Shown here: positions 32,905 to 32,973 of the stretch, one piece after another
Position numbering within the stretch: the first letter of the stretch is position 1
How the letters are laid out: the number at the start of each line of letters is the position of its first letter
Position numbers and translations under genes: made by a program
NCBI GenBank assembly: GCA_001642005.1
Contig: LWCA01000309.1
Span: 1 to 32,973 of the forward strand
Direction of reading: 5' to 3'
DNA from: Intoshia linei
Taxonomy: Eukaryota; Orthonectida; Rhopaluridae
DNA length: 32,973 bases
Notes under the pieces: model-generated
The model's database searches: none
Told to the model about the DNA's origin: nothing
The model's input: only the letters and a program-made list of their open reading frames with translations

Positions 32905-32973
32905 TTAAAAATAAAGTTCTATTATAAAATATTCACCATTGCTTTCCACAGTCTTTTTCCAACGTTCCGGTAG
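32905..32973 (-). pseudogene. Mariner transposase C-terminus, cut by window end
   Basis: The minus strand reads LPERWKKTVESNGEYFIIEL then YF and a stop at 32905-32907. This is the characteristic end of mariner (Mos1-type) transposases, LP.RW...V...G.YF. Only about 22 residues are inside the window, so whether the element is intact cannot be judged. Confidence 0.8.

Overview
The window is nuclear DNA of a small-genome metazoan. It is very A+T-rich by eye (about three quarters), its genes are split by GT-AG introns that are often only 35-43 nt, and it holds animal gene families: a HIRA histone chaperone, an HRI-type eIF2alpha kinase, a SIX-domain protein and an immunoglobulin-superfamily (Ig) protein. 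HRI plus HIRA plus tiny introns plus extreme A+T would suit a simplified parasitic spiralian such as an orthonectid. That placement is inference and other compact AT-rich animals are not excluded.

Layout. 1-630: a dead IS630/Tc1-type (DD34E) element with long inverted ends, probably inside an intron of the kinase gene. 678-2189 (-): HRI/EIF2AK1-like kinase, N-lobe and catalytic loop present, C-lobe outside the window. 2535-11070 (+): a complete HIRA gene that I could assemble as 21 exons (885 codons plus stop, in frame throughout). It is head to head with the kinase, about 350-400 bp apart. Its large introns carry MITE copies, a modular dispersed repeat and a 1556-bp DD37E Tc1-like element with intact ends but a frameshifted transposase. 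11071-14600: no gene except a broken Tc1 transposase N-terminal half. 14602-21317 (+): a secreted or membrane Ig-superfamily protein (signal peptide, four complete Ig folds and the start of a fifth), 11 visible exons including a 10-nt microexon that supplies a fold-critical cysteine. One intron holds a striking array of CAGTATT-like motifs about 20-24 bp apart that switches strand in the middle. 21318-25250: a nest of hAT-type MITEs, two with perfect 8-bp target duplications, and a single unknown base at 21721. 25274-25804 (-): a SIX-domain protein that stops before any homeodomain. 26099-30044: mostly repeats with one candidate signal-anchor first exon. 30045-31653 (+): a three-exon gene of unknown family, Ser/Asn/Lys-rich, with an ITIM-like tyrosine motif and a short coiled coil. 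32905-32973 (-): the C-terminus of a mariner transposase running off the end.

How the parts relate. HIRA (replication-independent H3.3 deposition) and HRI (stress control of translation) share an upstream region and may share a promoter, but are not otherwise linked. The Ig protein, the candidate signal exon and the ITIM-like protein could belong to one surface-receptor locus; the sequence does not prove this. The rest is transposon-derived. All exon joins were made by eye from phase, GT-AG borders and protein similarity, with no alignment or transcript support.
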